Shown piece by piece: positions 17,225 through 17,957 of a stretch of 17,957 bases of DNA. A program made the position numbers and the translations under genes. Numbering within the stretch: the stretch's first letter is position 1; each line of letters starts with the position of its first letter. A model generated the notes under the pieces. That model was not told where the DNA came from. It ran no database searches and was given only the letters and a program-made list of their open reading frames with translations. The DNA lies in assembly GCA_964522665.1 (NCBI GenBank), contig CAZFVY010000133.1:1-17957 (forward strand), in the 5' to 3' direction. The stretch is from CAZFVY01 sp964522665. Lineage in GTDB: Bacteria > Verrucomicrobiota > Verrucomicrobiia > Limisphaerales > CAZFVY01.

Positions 17225-17615
17225 TGAAAACACCCGGTGTTGACGAATGTGGCCGGTTGCCTATGACCGTTCCGCCTTCGGTCCTGTTTCCGACTTCGCT
17301 CGGAGCTATGACCCCGCAAGTCGGCGTCACGACCTGCCGGCGGTTGGTTTCCGTCTCGAAGAGACCGGCCGAGAATCGACCGGCGCTTCAGCGCCTGGAA
17401 AAGCCCTGCCGGACCAAGTCCCAAAGGGACGGATGAAATTATCGCCTGGTTCACGGATGGAATAAACCTCGGCCGTCCCGCTGCGACTTTAACCCCCTCC
17501 GCGGTAAAACCGACGTTGAAACGTCGGCCTACTTTCAACTGTCCCTTCGGGACAAAAACGTGCCACCGACGAGTGGCCGGACCCGTTCTGGCCCCGGCCG
17601 GACCGAGCGGACGTT
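17225..17615. repeat. Multi-hairpin repeat, copy B
   Basis: This is the second copy of the element at 7128-7453, in the same orientation and about 65 bp longer. It is better preserved. Its hairpins are GTCTC-GAA-GAGAC (17353-17365), GGCGC-TTCA-GCGCC (17382-17395), GTCCC-AAA-GGGAC (17418-17430), CCGACGT-TGAA-ACGTCGG (17510-17527) and TGTCCC-TTC-GGGACA (17540-17554). Possible further stems are at 17265-17283 and 17290-17303. One stem shows a G-C pair in copy A replaced by A-T here, so pairing is kept while sequence changes. No gene is seen in it or in 17616-17858. Confidence 0.75.
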
Positions 17616-17858
17616 TCCAATGAAGCCGGAAAAACCGAAAGGACACCGGAATAGCTTTTCGGTCCGCAAGCGCGTGCGACGGGCAAGGTGTTGATTCCAA
17701 ACCTATTCGAACGCATGGTCCGAACGTACCGTGAATCGGCGCTGGCGCGGGAAGCCGCCATCGGTTGATCCGTCGCCGACGAAACGGTCGCCGGTTAAAC
17801 TTGCCATTCACCGCCGCGCGTGCCAGAAAAGACTCCGCGTCGTCACGAGGACGCCGAT

Positions 17859-17934
17859 GGGCGATTGGCGCAGTGGTTAGCGCGTCTGCTTTACACGCAG
17901 TAGGTCGGGGGTTCGAGTCCCTCATCGCCCACCA
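17859..17934 (+). tRNA. tRNA-Val (TAC)
   Basis: This is a complete 76-base cloverleaf: acceptor GGGCGAT/ATCGCCC, D stem GCGC/GCGC, anticodon loop TTTACAC with anticodon TAC, T arm GGGGG-TTCGAGT-CCCTC (one G-U pair), discriminator A and an encoded CCA. The first pair of the anticodon stem (27-43) is a U-U mismatch, a small oddity. It reads GUA and other Val codons. No convincing promoter was found in the 200 bases upstream. Confidence 0.95.
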
Positions 17935-17957
17935 CTTTAAGTGCTTAATATAAAGGA

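Noticed and set aside
17112..17330. N-terminal extension of the small secreted protein
   Set aside because: The extended frame runs through repeat copy B and places the signal peptide internally. The Met at 17111 gives a normal signal peptide.
17859..17934. tRNA genes at the edges as attachment sites of an integrated element
   Set aside because: No integrase and no direct repeat of a tRNA end were seen. The window genes look like ordinary chromosomal genes.

Overview
The window is a GC-rich bacterial chromosome segment of 17,957 bases. It runs from a cut tRNA-Asp gene at the left edge to a complete tRNA-Val gene at the right edge. The gene mix (PilT with TPR partners, an ECF sigma factor beside a Ycf46-like AAA ATPase, a YdeP-type molybdoenzyme with FdhD, small lipoproteins and secreted proteins, few Shine-Dalgarno sites, and intergenic multi-hairpin repeats) would fit a Verrucomicrobiota or other PVC-group genome. 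That placement is inference; no rRNA or marker gene is present to prove it.

Layout. (1) 1-795: tRNA-Asp on the minus strand with a promoter, then a candidate small RNA of about 90 nt with its own promoter and terminator, then about 500 bp of GC-rich sequence without a convincing gene. (2) 796-1182, plus strand: a small lipoprotein. (3) 1357-7034, minus strand: a six-gene run in the order ECF sigma factor, 80-aa protein, AAA ATPase, TPR protein, PilT, membrane TPR protein. Several junctions are 1 to 12 nt, and a probable internal promoter lies before the TPR-PilT-TPR half. (4) 7035-7651: intergenic, holding the first copy of a multi-hairpin repeat. (5) 7652-14855, minus strand: YdeP-like oxidoreductase, FdhD, Cys-rich mini membrane protein, Hsp20, Lon and a LolA-like periplasmic protein, with stop/start overlaps at oxidoreductase/FdhD (GTGA) and Lon/LolA-like (ATGA). 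(6) 15070-16248, plus strand: a class III nucleotidyl cyclase-domain protein with a divergent promoter. (7) 16249-17858: repeat-rich sequence with a 126-bp palindromic element, a small secreted protein gene and the second copy of the multi-hairpin repeat, ending at tRNA-Val.

How the genes may work together. The sigma/AAA/TPR/PilT run looks like a surface-pilus retraction or motility module placed next to a dedicated regulator. The second run joins a molybdenum oxidoreductase and its sulfur-transfer maturation factor to protein quality control (Hsp20, Lon) and an envelope lipoprotein-handling protein. The most unusual signals are non-coding: the candidate small RNA, in which one arm mismatch pairs only as minus-strand RNA, and the two diverged repeat copies that keep their hairpins, including one compensatory base change.
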